A DNA stretch of 64,000 bases, from the NCBI RefSeq assembly GCF_001399455.2, contig NZ_LLEI02000032.1, forward strand, positions 62,001-126,000. Direction: 5' to 3'. A program made the position numbers and the translations under genes. This DNA comes from Vibrio bivalvicida. GTDB taxonomy: Bacteria; Pseudomonadota; Gammaproteobacteria; Enterobacterales; Vibrionaceae. The notes beneath the pieces are model-generated. The model was not told where the DNA came from and did no database searches. It worked only from the letters and a program-made list of their open reading frames with translations. Of this stretch, positions 1-9,300 are shown piece after piece (positions within the stretch are counted from its first letter, which is position 1; each line of letters starts with the position of its first letter).

Positions 1-881
1 GTAACCACATCAACTCTCTAGCAGACAATCTGCATGGGATTCTGGTCAAACTCAATGATGCATCCGATGACTTAACTCAAACGGCTACAACTAACCAACA
101 AACTTCATCACAAGCGCAATCTCAGCTAAGCCAACAACGCGAGCAGACAGCCAATGTTGCAACTGCAATGACGGAGATGGCCCATTCTGTTCAGGAAGTC
201 GCTCAAAGTGCTCAAAGCTCTCAGCAGATGGTTGAACAGGTCGAAAAAGCGTCGGAGTCTGGTCGCCAGATTATGGGCACCAATATTACCACTATTAACC
301 AGCTTGAAACGCGCCTCAATCAATCTGTTGATGCGGTAAAAGACCTCCAAGCGATGAGCAGCCAAATCGGCAGTATTCTCGATGTTATCCGTAATATTGC
401 TGAGCAAACCAACCTATTAGCACTTAACGCTGCCATTGAGGCGGCGCGTGCAGGTGAACAAGGCCGAGGTTTTGCTGTTGTTGCCGATGAGGTTCGTGTG
501 TTGGCTCAGCGCACCACGGAATCCACATCTGAGATTGAAAATATGATCAGTAACCTTCAGAGCAGTTCATCTTCTGCTAATAAGGTTATTCAAAGCTGCA
601 TGGATGATATGGAACTTTCCGTTGAGCAAGCTTCTAGCGCCAACAGCGCAATGGAAGAGATCCAAGGACTTATTCTGGAGATAAGCCAAATGAGTGGTCA
701 TATCTCACAGGCAGCTGCCGAGCAGAGCGAAACCACTGGCGATATTGCTCGTAACATCGAAGAGATCAATTTAATTGCTGACACTAGCTATCAAGCCATG
801 GCCCAAATCGCTCAAACCAGTGGCAACCTCTCCTCTTTGGCAAACCAGCAAGGTGAACTAGTTCACCGATTTAAGCTCTAA
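1..881 (+). CDS. Methyl-accepting chemotaxis protein, C-terminal part (partial)
   Basis: The reading frame is open from base 3 to the stop at 881, so the gene is cut by the window edge and its sensor domain and HAMP are missing. What remains is the cytoplasmic signalling helical hairpin of a chemoreceptor, which docks CheA and CheW. The diagnostic hairpin tip is present ([19 protein letters not shown], then [15 protein letters not shown]), preceded and followed by long Gln/Ser/Ala-rich coiled-coil helices that would carry the methylation sites. The C-terminus ends VHRFKL with no pentapeptide tether for CheR/CheB. A stem-loop terminator follows immediately. The ligand cannot be inferred because the periplasmic part lies outside the window. 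Confidence 0.95.
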   Translation, partial: NHINSLADNLHGILVKLNDASDDLTQTATTNQQTSSQAQSQLSQQREQTANVATAMTEMAHSVQEVAQSAQSSQQMVEQVEKASESGRQIMGTNITTINQLETRLNQSVDAVKDLQAMSSQIGSILDVIRNIAEQTNLLALNAAIEAARAGEQGRGFAVVADEVRVLAQRTTESTSEIENMISNLQSSSSSANKVIQSCMDDMELSVEQASSANSAMEEIQGLILEISQMSGHISQAAAEQSETTGDIARNIEEINLIADTSYQAMAQIAQTSGNLSSLANQQGELVHRFKL

Positions 882-911
882 AAAGTCAGAATAATGTAAT
901 TTATTGAGATT

Positions 912-946
912 GGGCGGCTATTTTTCATAGCCGCCCTTGTTTTTTA
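912..946 (+). terminator. Rho-independent terminator after the chemoreceptor
   Basis: A 9-bp GC-rich stem (GGGCGGCTA / TAGCCGCCC) with a 7-nt loop is followed by TTGTTTTTT. It lies 31 bases after the stop codon and separates the chemoreceptor from the next gene. Confidence 0.9.
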
Positions 947-1024
947 AATCTCATGTCATTATATGGTCTATAGGCTTGCCCGCTTTTCTTTCACTCTCTC
1001 GCAAGCCAAGCATGAGGAATAACT

Positions 1025-2197
1025 ATGGCTGTTCATGTTGGCATTATTGACCAAGACCCAATTCGCTTGGTCACCCCGCTTCTCGATAACCGTACAGTGA
1101 GCGATCATATCGTCTTCATCGGTGTACCTGCTCAGGAAGATATGTATTTGCGTCTTCACAGCGTGTTGAGCAAAAGAGATATAACTTCAGAGTTTTTTGA
1201 AATTCCCAATGTCGCGAACCCATCAAAGATCAAACAAGCCGTTTCAATTCTAGCCGAAGATTTAAAAGCGAGAGGTGAAGAAGTTAAGCTCAATGCAAGT
1301 TGTGGATTACGTCATCGCCTGTTGTCCGTGTATGAGATTTTCCGTACTTATCACTGGCCAATATTTGTTGTTGAGCCAAACAGTGACCGCCTGTGCTGGC
1401 TCTACCCTGACGGTAAAGACGATACGCAAGTTCAAGATAGAATTACCATAGATGACTATCTCACCGTATTTGGTGCGCGCGGCGAGTTTAGCGACCAAGA
1501 ACTACCACCACAGCTAGATCAAAAACTGTATGAGCTTGGTGAGCGTTGGGCAAGCAACGCACTTGAGCTTGGCCCTGGCCTTGCGACACTTAATTACCTT
1601 GCGACAACCTGCCGTAAAGAACAGCGCCTAGATGTTGGGCTGTCAGAAAAGCAGCAAGGATACCGTGAGCTAAATATGTTGCTGAACGACTTAGTCGAAG
1701 CGGAAATTGCCACTTATCAAGGCGGGGTTTTGACCTTCGCAAATGAAGATGCACGTCGCTTCTCGAATGGTGAATGGCTTGAGACATTGGTTCACAGCAC
1801 AGTCCGCCAAATTCAACGAGATATGCCAACCATTCAAGACCGTTCATTGAACGTCCAGGTTTATCGCCAATTAGGTGAACGAGAAGTTCGCAACGAGCTA
1901 GATGTCGCTTCAGTGGTCAACAATAAACTACACATCATAGAATGTAAGACGAAGGGCATGCGCGATGATGGCGACGACACCTTATACAAGCTCGAATCCC
2001 TGCGAGACTTACTCGGAGGTCTCCAAGCTCGCGCTATGCTCGTTAGCTTCCGCCCTCTACGTCACAACGACATCACCCGCGCAGAAGATTTGGGCCTCGC
2101 ACTGATTGGCCCAGATGAGCTCAAAGACCTCAAATCACACTTAGCTAATTGGTTTACAGAAGCTGGTGGCCGTGACGAAGCCTGCTCTGATTGCTGA
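1025..2197 (+). CDS. CARF-fold plus PD-(D/E)XK nuclease-fold protein (DUF1887, VC1899/Card1-like)
   Basis: A 390-residue protein. Residues 1-135 form a Rossmann-like CARF domain with the glycine loop NASCGLRHR at 90-98, where CRISPR-associated CARF proteins usually have an N-x-TGGTK-type loop. Residues 160-245 look like a winged-helix linker. Residues 247-380 form a restriction-endonuclease fold: E250/E253, D293 in NELDV, and E306-x-K308 in IIECK make a complete PD-(D/E)XK site. By family knowledge it belongs with the crystallised V. cholerae protein VC1899 and with the cyclic-oligoadenylate-activated nucleases Card1/Can2. No CRISPR locus or cOA synthetase is in this window. It lies next to fadR as in V. 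cholerae, so it is a vertically inherited chromosomal gene. The substrate and activator of this lineage are unknown to me. The start ATG has GAGGAA 7 bases upstream. Confidence 0.88.
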   Translation: MAVHVGIIDQDPIRLVTPLLDNRTVSDHIVFIGVPAQEDMYLRLHSVLSKRDITSEFFEIPNVANPSKIKQAVSILAEDLKARGEEVKLNASCGLRHRLLSVYEIFRTYHWPIFVVEPNSDRLCWLYPDGKDDTQVQDRITIDDYLTVFGARGEFSDQELPPQLDQKLYELGERWASNALELGPGLATLNYLATTCRKEQRLDVGLSEKQQGYRELNMLLNDLVEAEIATYQGGVLTFANEDARRFSNGEWLETLVHSTVRQIQRDMPTIQDRSLNVQVYRQLGEREVRNELDVASVVNNKLHIIECKTKGMRDDGDDTLYKLESLRDLLGGLQARAMLVSFRPLRHNDITRAEDLGLALIGPDELKDLKSHLANWFTEAGGRDEACSDC

Positions 2198-2215
2198 TCT
2201 CACACATTAGTAAAT

Positions 2216-2241
2216 AAAAAAACCGCCAAATTGGCGGTTTT
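2216..2241. terminator. Bidirectional terminator between the CARF gene and fadR
   Basis: AAAAAACCGCCAA / TTGGCGGTTTTTT is a perfect inverted repeat flanked by an A-tract on one side and a T-tract on the other. It can terminate both convergent genes. Confidence 0.92.
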
Positions 2242-2262
2242 TTACTACAAAGACAACAGACC

Positions 2263-3102
2263 TTAGCAATCATCTTCGGTAAAGTTGGTTGGCAGAGTCA
2301 TTTTCATTTGATTCCAGATATGCGCACTCTCCATACCGTAGTTACGAACCACAACGAGGATTTGCTCACGGTTACCTGTCTCACAAACATCAAGCAAATC
2401 ACGGTAGAACTGTAACGCTAACTCACGAGCTTGTGGGTTAGAGAAGTAGTAGCTTCCTACGCGATCATAGAGCTTCTTCAGGCCATTAAAGATCAAACCA
2501 TAAATTTGGTTTCCTGAGTGGAATGCAAGGCGTTGGAACAGCATGTAGTCGTAGAAATTGAATGTTTTCGCGACAAGTACAGATTGACGCTTTATTTCAT
2601 CCTTTTCACCGTCGTCTTTGATATGCTGGCGGATTTTTTCGGCGTAGGGTGACGACTCCATAAACACATCCCAAGACTCTGCTTTGATCAATGCCTCACA
2701 AGAGTTAATCACACTAGAAATGGTTTTCTCTGCATTTTCTTTATTAGCTTTAAATGCATAGCGCATAAAGATCGGACTGATGTTTGTACGTGCCGCAAGC
2801 AAGTCTTCAACAATAGAAGTTGCGTTATCGGCATCCAACGTCATCAAAGTATCAAGAATATGGAGTCCCGATGTTTCCATAAACTGGTTTACACGCGTCG
2901 GTTTACCATGTTGAATCGTTAACCAACCGTCACGGGCTAAACGCTGTAATACCTCACGTAAAGTTGTACGTGTTACGCCAATTAGTTCAGAGAGCTCACG
3001 TTCTGCTGGTAAAATAGAACCAGGTGGGAATCGACCTTTCCAAATACTTTCAATAATGTATTTCTCTGCGAATCCTGCTGGGCTCTTTGCCTTTATGACC
3101 AT
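2263..3102 (-). CDS. fadR: Fatty acid metabolism regulator FadR
   Basis: GntR-family transcription factor that represses fad beta-oxidation genes and activates fab genes, and is released from DNA by long-chain acyl-CoA. The winged helix-turn-helix is at residues 8-75 ([20 protein letters not shown], then the GKPTRV wing). The all-helical acyl-CoA-binding domain follows ([32 protein letters not shown]). At 279 aa it is about 40 residues longer than the E. coli protein (239 aa). The extra segment is roughly residues 138-177, matching the insertion known in Vibrio FadR that creates a second acyl-CoA site. It is divergent from nhaB with a 670-bp gap. Other fatty-acid genes in the window (fadL-type porin, tesB, the acyl-AMP ligase) are plausible targets, but I did not find a convincing FadR box by eye. 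Confidence 0.97.
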   Translation of the reverse strand: MVIKAKSPAGFAEKYIIESIWKGRFPPGSILPAERELSELIGVTRTTLREVLQRLARDGWLTIQHGKPTRVNQFMETSGLHILDTLMTLDADNATSIVEDLLAARTNISPIFMRYAFKANKENAEKTISSVINSCEALIKAESWDVFMESSPYAEKIRQHIKDDGEKDEIKRQSVLVAKTFNFYDYMLFQRLAFHSGNQIYGLIFNGLKKLYDRVGSYYFSNPQARELALQFYRDLLDVCETGNREQILVVVRNYGMESAHIWNQMKMTLPTNFTEDDC

Positions 3103-3532
3103 TTATATCTTATCCAAACTTGTATTTTTATGGGTCTAATGAAACTCATCATACCACTAGTTTTTCGATATCGGAAACCACCACTCACTAAACGTGGAGC
3201 AAAACCACAATAGAGCCATTACTCTAACCTGATTCAGAATTTGTTGATTCATATTCAGATGTGAAATAGGATTATTTGTATATTTAACAAATCCAAAACA
3301 AGCCAAAACGCCCACCAATTGGTATTCCAGGCGCAAAACATAAGTTTTTAAAATTACATAATTTAACTATCATTTTCATTCAATATAATTACATATTCTT
3401 TCTTATTCTATGCTTTCGCCATTTTGCTTGCATTAACCATTGTTTTTCACAACTCTCGCGTCATATTTACACAACTCTGATCGCGTTTTTAAACAAAAGT
3501 TAGCTAATAAAATACTCAGACCAATTTTCTCG

Positions 3533-3560
3533 TTGACTAAATTGTGCTGAAGAGTACAGT
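3533..3560 (+). promoter_or_regulatory. Candidate sigma70 promoter for nhaB
   Basis: TTGACT at 3533-3538 and TACAGT at 3555-3560 are separated by 16 bases. Transcription would begin near 3567, giving a leader of about 208 nt before the nhaB start. A competing -10-like TAAAAT lies at about 3508 without a good -35. Confidence 0.4.
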
Positions 3561-3566
3561 GGCGAC

Positions 3567-3774
3567 CAAAGTAAAGGAGTGCTTGTCTTTCTCAGGGAGT
3601 GACTTGGCAAGGCCACATGATCGTGAACGGAATGTTGTTTTTCTAAGTCACTGTTGAATCGGTTATTTTCTACCGGTAGATAAATACCATTGGTCAGAAG
3701 ATATCTAATTTCCGGTTAAATGGATTCAAGCACGCGCAGTGTCTATTCATAACAACATTAAGAGTATCTAAATC
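3567..3774 (+). ncRNA. Structured 5' leader of nhaB (candidate cis-regulatory RNA)
   Basis: The leader contains an outer stem AGTGACTT (3598-3605) / AAGTCACT (3645-3652), 8 perfect pairs. The enclosed segment can form TGGC-AAG-GCCA (3605-3615, competing for one base with the outer stem) and ACAT (3615-3618) / ATGT (3631-3634), that is, a multi-branched fold. A purine-rich stretch (GTAAAGGAGTG) precedes it. The TCTACCGGTAGA palindrome follows at 3669-3680. A long structured leader upstream of a Na+/H+ antiporter gene is where the Na+-sensing DUF1646-type riboswitch class is found, but I cannot recall that consensus well enough to match it. Function is therefore inferred from position and folding only. 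Confidence 0.4.
3669..3680. promoter_or_regulatory. 12-bp perfect palindrome upstream of nhaB
   Basis: TCTACCGGTAGA is self-complementary and lies about 95 bases before the nhaB start. It could be a protein operator or a short hairpin in the leader RNA. I do not recognise the cognate regulator. Confidence 0.4.
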
Positions 3775-5364
3775 ATGCCGATGTCACTCGGAAATGCATT
3801 TATTAAGAATTTTCTTGGTAAGGCTCCGGACTGGTACAAAGTTGCCATCATTTCATTTTTGATTATTAACCCCATAGTTTTCTTTCTTGTCGATCCATTT
3901 GTTGCAGGTTGGCTGCTAGTCGCAGAGTTTATCTTCACCCTCGCAATGGCACTGAAATGTTACCCTCTACAGCCAGGTGGCTTACTCGCAATCGAAGCGA
4001 TTGCGATTGGTATGACAAGCCCTGCCCAAGTTAAGCATGAACTTGTTGCCAATATCGAAGTTCTGCTGTTACTTGTCTTTATGGTTGCTGGCATCTACTT
4101 TATGAAGCACTTGCTGCTATTTATCTTTACCAAGATCCTATTGGGTATTCGTTCTAAGAGTATGCTCTCGCTGGCTTTCTGTTTCGCAGCAGCTTTCCTG
4201 TCAGCATTCTTAGATGCGCTGACCGTCATAGCCGTGGTTATCAGCGTCGCAGTTGGCTTCTATGCGATTTACCACAAAGTAGCTTCTGGCCAAGGCCCTC
4301 ACGCCTCACATGACCACACTCAAGATGATCACCTGTCCGAATTAACTCGAGACGACCTAGAAAACTACCGCGCGTTTCTTCGCTCACTGCTTATGCACGC
4401 CGGTGTAGGCACAGCGTTGGGTGGTGTAATGACAATGGTAGGTGAACCACAAAACCTAATCATTGCCGATCAAGCAGGTTGGTTGTTTGGCGAGTTTATT
4501 ATTCGCATGCTACCAGTGACTGCACCAGTATTTGTCTGCGGTTTGATCACTTGTGTACTAGTCGAGAAACTTAAAGTGTTTGGCTACGGCGCTCGCCTTC
4601 CAGAAAATGTTCGCCAAATCTTAGTCGATTTCGACCAAGAAGAACGTAAAACACGTACTAATCAAGATGTCGCGAAACTTTGGGTACAGGGCTTTATTGC
4701 CGTTTGGTTAATTGTAGGTTTGGCACTTCACTTGGCCGCAGTAGGTCTAATTGGCCTTTCCGTTATCATCCTAGCAACTGCATTTACCGGGGTTATTGAA
4801 GAACACTCAATGGGTAAAGCGTTTGAAGAAGCGCTGCCATTTACTGCTCTACTCGCGGTATTCTTCGCTATTGTTGCTGTCATCATCGACCAACAGTTAT
4901 TTAAGCCTGTCATTGACGCAGTACTGCATGTTGAAGACAAAGGAACTCAGCTTGCTCTGTTCTATGTCGCTAACGGCCTACTGTCTATGGTTTCAGATAA
5001 CGTTTTCGTTGGTACAGTTTATATTAACGAAGTGAAAACCGCCCTGATCGAAGGTGTGATATCTCGCGACCAGTTCGACCTGTTGGCTGTCGCCATTAAT
5101 ACAGGTACTAACCTACCGTCAGTAGCAACACCAAATGGCCAAGCTGCCTTTCTATTCCTGCTAACCTCTGCGCTCGCACCTTTGATTCGCCTATCATACG
5201 GTCGCATGGTAGTTATGGCACTGCCCTACACTATCGTACTTGCCATAGTTGGCCTCGCTGGTATTGTGTTCTTTGTTGAGCCTATGACAGCATGGTTTTA
5301 TGACGCAGGATGGATTTCCCCTCACGTTGGTGAGCTGACTCCAGCAATGTCTAGTGGGCATTAA
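3775..5364 (+). CDS. nhaB: Na+/H+ antiporter NhaB
   Basis: Inner-membrane antiporter that expels Na+ in exchange for H+, important for salt and alkaline tolerance of marine bacteria. The 529-residue protein has about 12 hydrophobic segments and matches the NhaB family along its length, including the N-terminal [19 protein letters not shown], the acidic/His-rich loop near residues 178-195 and the intramembrane [17 protein letters not shown] segment. The fadR-nhaB adjacency is conserved in enteric bacteria and vibrios. A terminator follows, then dsbB on the same strand. Its unusually long leader is described separately. Confidence 0.97.
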   Translation: MPMSLGNAFIKNFLGKAPDWYKVAIISFLIINPIVFFLVDPFVAGWLLVAEFIFTLAMALKCYPLQPGGLLAIEAIAIGMTSPAQVKHELVANIEVLLLLVFMVAGIYFMKHLLLFIFTKILLGIRSKSMLSLAFCFAAAFLSAFLDALTVIAVVISVAVGFYAIYHKVASGQGPHASHDHTQDDHLSELTRDDLENYRAFLRSLLMHAGVGTALGGVMTMVGEPQNLIIADQAGWLFGEFIIRMLPVTAPVFVCGLITCVLVEKLKVFGYGARLPENVRQILVDFDQEERKTRTNQDVAKLWVQGFIAVWLIVGLALHLAAVGLIGLSVIILATAFTGVIEEHSMGKAFEEALPFTALLAVFFAIVAVIIDQQLFKPVIDAVLHVEDKGTQLALFYVANGLLSMVSDNVFVGTVYINEVKTALIEGVISRDQFDLLAVAINTGTNLPSVATPNGQAAFLFLLTSALAPLIRLSYGRMVVMALPYTIVLAIVGLAGIVFFVEPMTAWFYDAGWISPHVGELTPAMSSGH

Positions 5365-5411
5365 TTAATAAAAATCAAAAGTTTTAGTTGCTAGCGAAAC
5401 TTTTACACGAT

Positions 5412-5440
5412 AAAAAGCTCTGATTACTCAGAGCTTTTTT
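5412..5440 (+). terminator. Terminator after nhaB
   Basis: AAAAAGCTCTGA-TTAC-TCAGAGCTTTTTT is a strong stem-loop with a U-tract, ending only 16 bases before the dsbB start codon. Either dsbB is read through from nhaB, or its promoter lies within the nhaB end. Confidence 0.9.
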
Positions 5441-5456
5441 AATACAGGATATCTGT

Positions 5457-5975
5457 GTGAACATTCTTTCAACTCTAAAAACATTTTCTCAAAGGCGACT
5501 ATCTTGGTTGTTGCTGCTGCTTTCGATCATTTTGTTTGAAGCATGCGCGTTATTCTTCCAACATGTGATGATGCTTTCACCTTGTGTGATGTGTATCTAT
5601 GAACGCGTCGCGATGCTTGGCATCGGTGGTGCCGCACTGCTTGGCTTAATCGCACCGAACAACCCATTGATACGTTGGTTAGGTTTAGCTGCTTGGGGTG
5701 CAAGTGCGTACAAAGGTCTAGCGCTTTCAATGCAGCACGTCGATTATCAGTTCAACCCATCCCCATTCGCGACTTGTGACCTATTCGTTACCTTCCCTGA
5801 TTGGGCACCGTTAAACCAATGGGTTCCGTGGATGTTTGAAGCGTACGGTGATTGCAGCAAAGTGGTTTGGCAATTCCTAGGTCTTTCAATGCCTCAGTGG
5901 CTTGTGGTTATTTTCGCGGGTAACCTGGTTGCGCTTGGCGTGATTGTAATAGCGCAATTTGCTAAGAATAAATAA
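5457..5975 (+). CDS. dsbB: Disulfide bond formation protein DsbB
   Basis: Inner-membrane quinone reductase that reoxidises periplasmic DsbA. It has 172 aa and four transmembrane helices. The two periplasmic cysteine pairs are intact: C43-V-M-C46 in the first loop and C107...C133 in the second. R50, the conserved quinone-site arginine just after the first pair, is also present. The start is GTG with an AGGATAT-type ribosome site upstream, right after the nhaB terminator. The order nhaB-dsbB is conserved in gammaproteobacteria. Confidence 0.97.
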   Translation: MNILSTLKTFSQRRLSWLLLLLSIILFEACALFFQHVMMLSPCVMCIYERVAMLGIGGAALLGLIAPNNPLIRWLGLAAWGASAYKGLALSMQHVDYQFNPSPFATCDLFVTFPDWAPLNQWVPWMFEAYGDCSKVVWQFLGLSMPQWLVVIFAGNLVALGVIVIAQFAKNK

Positions 5976-5995
5976 GTACAAGATAAGAGAACAAC

Positions 5996-6030
5996 AAAGG
6001 GTTGATGTGAATACATCAGCCCTTTTTTTA
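5996..6030 (+). terminator. Terminator after dsbB
   Basis: AAAGGGTTGATGT-GAAT-ACATCAGCCCTTTTTTT forms a stem with one G-T wobble followed by a T-tract, 20 bases after the dsbB stop. Confidence 0.9.
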
Positions 6031-6116
6031 AAAAAACGCTCGGTCATCATCACAATGAGGAACAAATGTATCGAGGATCTCCTTAAGCGAGTCGAAAACT
6101 CTAAATCCAAAGCAAT

Positions 6117-6149
6117 AAAAAGGGTTAGCGCAATCGCTAACCCTTTTTT
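6117..6149. terminator. Second terminator, serving ftsK (bidirectional)
   Basis: AAAAAGGGTTAGCG-CAAT-CGCTAACCCTTTTTT is a perfect stem-loop with A- and T-tracts, lying just beyond the ftsK stop on the minus strand. The 86 bases between this and the dsbB terminator contain no gene I can support. Confidence 0.9.
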
Positions 6150-6169
6150 GATTCATCTAAGGACAGTAC

Positions 6170-9115
6170 TTAGTTCATCTCACGACCAGGTGCTGGAGCC
6201 AGTACTTCACGGTTACCATTATGCCCAGGGGCGCTGACAATACCCTGAGCTTCAAGTTGCTCAACAATACGCGCTGCTCGGTTATAACCAATCTTAAAAC
6301 GGCGTTGAACACCAGAAACTGAACCACGGCGAGACTGCACAACATGTTCAACCACCTGATCAAACAATGGGTCCATCTCTTCTTCACCTTCAGGTTTTTC
6401 ACCCGGTAAAAGAGCTTCTGGGCCTTGATCTCCATTGGTAATTTCGTCGATATAGTTTGGCTTACCACGTGCCTTCCAGTTATTCACCACTGCATGAACA
6501 TCATCGTCCGATGCAAATGCACCGTGAACTCGAACTGTGTGGCTCGACCCCGGTGGTAGATACAGCATATCACCCATACCAAGCAGCGATTCCGCACCAC
6601 CTTGATCAAGGATGGTCCGAGAGTCCGTCTTGGTTGATACTGTGAAGGCCACTCGGGTTGGAATATTGGCTTTAATCAGGCCTGTGATTACATCTACTGA
6701 TGGACGTTGCGTGGCTAAGATAAGGTGAATACCTGCAGCACGCGCCTTTTGAGCCAGACGAGCGATCAACTCTTCGACCTTCTTACCCACAACCATCATT
6801 AAGTCGGCAAATTCGTCGACAATCACAACTATGTAAGGCAACTTCTCAAGTAGTGGTGGATGTTCATCCATACTGTCACCGGCTTGCCATAGGGGATCAT
6901 GGATAGGGTGTCCCGCCTCAGCGGCCATTTTAAGCTTGTCGTTAAAACCTTTAATGTTACGTACACCAAGAGCAGACATTAGCTTATAACGGCGCTCCAT
7001 TTCCCCAACGCACCAACGCAGAGCATTCGATGCGTCTTTCATGTCTGTAACGACTTCGGAAAGAAGATGAGGGATGCCTTCGTAAACCGACAGTTCAAGC
7101 ATTTTCGGGTCGATCATGATAAAGCGAACCTCTTCCGGGGTCGCTTTGTAGAGCATACTTAGAATCATGACGTTAACACCGACCGATTTACCCGACCCTG
7201 TCGTACCCGCCACTAACACGTGCGGCATTTTAGACAGATCAGCTACCACAGCTTCACCTGCGATATCTTGACCAAGCACTACCGTTGTTGGTGATTTTGC
7301 TTCGATAAACTGCTGGCTACCAATCACATCCGAGAAAAATACCGTCTGTCGACTCATGTTTGGTAGCTCAAGTCCCACATAGGGTTTGCCTGGGATGACT
7401 TCTACCACACGTACCGCCATTGCTGACAGCGAACGAGCCAAATCCATCGATAAACCAGAAATGCGGCTCACTTTAACACCCGGAGCCAAATCCAATTCAA
7501 AACGAGTGATGACAGGTCCTGGGAAGATATCGACTACGCTTGCTGTGATCTTATAGTCGGCAAGTTTCGCTTCAACTAAGCGAGCAATATTCTCTAACGC
7601 TTCTCGGTCAATAAAGTTTTCACGCTTTTCCGGGTGATAAAGCAACTCAAGAGTGGGCATTGGCTCCGCTGGTTTAGGCAGGTTCGTCTCTTGCTGTACC
7701 AAGAACGGATTTTGCTGCGCTGCGACTTTAGCTTGAGCCTCTGCGACCATACTGTTCAGCGCGGCCGCATCTTGATCCTGGACCAATTCTTCAGTCACCT
7801 CGTCAACAATGTCTTCCTCTGCTACATCAAAAGAGGATATAACAGGCTCTTGATAGTCATCTTCAGGTTCAATATTTGAGGAAATCTGTTCCAGCTCAGT
7901 GGTATTGATCGTTGGCTGAACGAGCTCTGTCTCGGCCAGCCCTTCGTTCCATGGGAAGTCATTACCCTCTTTAGCTTGTGTTACCTCACAAGACGCTGGG
8001 TAGTCAGTCTGACCCAATTCAACTGGTGAAGTCGTTTCCACGTGATGAGTTGGCATATCTTGAGTATTGGTTTCCACTTGAACTTCAGGCAGGGCGACTT
8101 GAGGCAGTTCATCACCATTGATTGCGGCGCGTTCCAGATCTTCTATTGTCGCACCCAGATGCTTACTTCTTTCAAAGTCTGGCTCCACAGCGCTTTCCAC
8201 TGAGTGATCACTCGCAGCGTTTGCATAAACGGGTTGATTAACAACTTGAGCAACCGCTTCTACTATTGGCTCTGCTGTGGCTTCCATCGGGCGTGTTGTG
8301 GTTGCAACAGCTTCGGGGACATGGATGTTGTATCGGCGTTGTTCTCGATCGGTTTCTTCTATTTGCTCAACTTTTTCGCTGTTGTCTAGTTTTGGTTCTT
8401 CAAACGATTGAGCCGCTCCCGCTTCATATCGGTGACTGCTTAGCTCAGCTTCTAGCGTTTCATCCTCGCGGCCACGAATTTTGTTAACTGTGCTAGTCAA
8501 CAAACGAATTGTGCACTCACCTAACCAATCCACGATAGACAGCCAAGAAATGCCGCTTAGCAATGTAAAGCCCGCCCCCCAAAGAAATAGGAAGACCAGA
8601 GTCGAACCAAGAATGTTCAAAGTTGGCAAAGCAAGACTGGTCAAGACATCACCAATCACACCACCAGATGAAAAGTACCAAATATCGTCAAAGTTGATAT
8701 CCGCCAAACCGCAACTGGTTAATATTAGAATTGTTAAACCTAATAGTCGCGTCCCCCACAACATTAGATCGATCGGGTCATTTTCATCGCGATTACGTAG
8801 CACCGCCCACGCACCACCTGTTAATACAAACGGAATCACGTAAGCAAGGGAGCCAAAGGTAAAGAAGAGTGTATCCGCCAACCATGCGCCAACTAGACCA
8901 CCTGCGTTATTAATCTCTCCGCCCCAAGCGGTTTGAGACCAAGAAGGGTCAGCAGCATTGAATGTAAAAAGTGCGACTGACAGTAAAATTGAAGCGAGGA
9001 CGACGACGATCAAAATGCACTCTTGAAGGCGCTGAGGACCACTCAGCCGGGATGGCTGAGAATCTTCTCCCGTCTTAATGATCGTTTCTACTTTGTTTTT
9101 GGTCTCTTTAAACAT
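6170..9115 (-). CDS. ftsK: DNA translocase FtsK
   Basis: Septal DNA pump that segregates chromosome termini and activates XerCD recombination at dif. The start is placed at the ATG at 9115 ([12 protein letters not shown]) rather than the ATG 30 bases upstream, because the protein family begins there; this gives 981 aa. Residues about 30-210 hold four to five membrane helices (anchor). About 210-500 is a long acidic, Glu/Val/Thr-rich linker. The RecA-like motor follows with Walker A GTTGSGKS at about 635-642 and Walker [12 protein letters not shown]. The C-terminal gamma winged helix ([18 protein letters not shown]) reads KOPS. It follows lrp on the same strand as in E. coli, but lolA, the usual downstream neighbour in E. 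coli, is absent and dsbB is found instead. Confidence 0.97.
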   Translation of the reverse strand: MFKETKNKVETIIKTGEDSQPSRLSGPQRLQECILIVVVLASILLSVALFTFNAADPSWSQTAWGGEINNAGGLVGAWLADTLFFTFGSLAYVIPFVLTGGAWAVLRNRDENDPIDLMLWGTRLLGLTILILTSCGLADINFDDIWYFSSGGVIGDVLTSLALPTLNILGSTLVFLFLWGAGFTLLSGISWLSIVDWLGECTIRLLTSTVNKIRGREDETLEAELSSHRYEAGAAQSFEEPKLDNSEKVEQIEETDREQRRYNIHVPEAVATTTRPMEATAEPIVEAVAQVVNQPVYANAASDHSVESAVEPDFERSKHLGATIEDLERAAINGDELPQVALPEVQVETNTQDMPTHHVETTSPVELGQTDYPASCEVTQAKEGNDFPWNEGLAETELVQPTINTTELEQISSNIEPEDDYQEPVISSFDVAEEDIVDEVTEELVQDQDAAALNSMVAEAQAKVAAQQNPFLVQQETNLPKPAEPMPTLELLYHPEKRENFIDREALENIARLVEAKLADYKITASVVDIFPGPVITRFELDLAPGVKVSRISGLSMDLARSLSAMAVRVVEVIPGKPYVGLELPNMSRQTVFFSDVIGSQQFIEAKSPTTVVLGQDIAGEAVVADLSKMPHVLVAGTTGSGKSVGVNVMILSMLYKATPEEVRFIMIDPKMLELSVYEGIPHLLSEVVTDMKDASNALRWCVGEMERRYKLMSALGVRNIKGFNDKLKMAAEAGHPIHDPLWQAGDSMDEHPPLLEKLPYIVVIVDEFADLMMVVGKKVEELIARLAQKARAAGIHLILATQRPSVDVITGLIKANIPTRVAFTVSTKTDSRTILDQGGAESLLGMGDMLYLPPGSSHTVRVHGAFASDDDVHAVVNNWKARGKPNYIDEITNGDQGPEALLPGEKPEGEEEMDPLFDQVVEHVVQSRRGSVSGVQRRFKIGYNRAARIVEQLEAQGIVSAPGHNGNREVLAPAPGREMN

Positions 9116-9173
9116 AACCAACTTTATCTTTATGAATAACACCAATCGATTGAGAAGCTACCCTGATTGGTAA

Positions 9174-9210
9174 GAAAAAAATAGTCCGAGCAGCTATGCT
9201 ACTCGGACTA
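9174..9210 (-). terminator. Strong terminator between lrp and ftsK
   Basis: A 13-bp stem with a 3-nt loop (arms beginning TAGTCCGAG and ending CTCGGACTA, 9182-9210) is followed on the minus strand by a T-tract (9174-9181). It lies after lrp and before the ftsK start, so ftsK probably has its own promoter or relies on read-through. Confidence 0.85.
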
Positions 9211-9300
9211 TCGATTTAACCATATCAATGGCAAAAACCCAATTGCTTAAAGTCAGAATATAGAAAGCTATTAAGACATTAAGCCCAAACTCTCACAGAG

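Larger units (their letters stand above)
3103..3774. other. Intergenic region between divergent fadR and nhaB
   Basis: 672 bases without a gene. The fadR-proximal part (3103-3520) is AT-rich and must hold the fadR promoter, but I see no unambiguous element. The nhaB-proximal part (about 3533-3774) contains a candidate promoter, several nested inverted repeats and a 12-bp palindrome, described in separate entries. Confidence 0.6.

Noticed and set aside
3690..3710. FadR operator near TTGGTCAGAAG in the fadR-nhaB gap
   Set aside because: Only one half resembles the FadR consensus; the second half-site is missing.
5959..6237. A 92-residue frame between dsbB and ftsK
   Set aside because: It crosses two rho-independent terminators and the ftsK 3' end. 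An internal start at about 6056 is equally unsupported. A small RNA between the terminators was considered but no promoter is visible.
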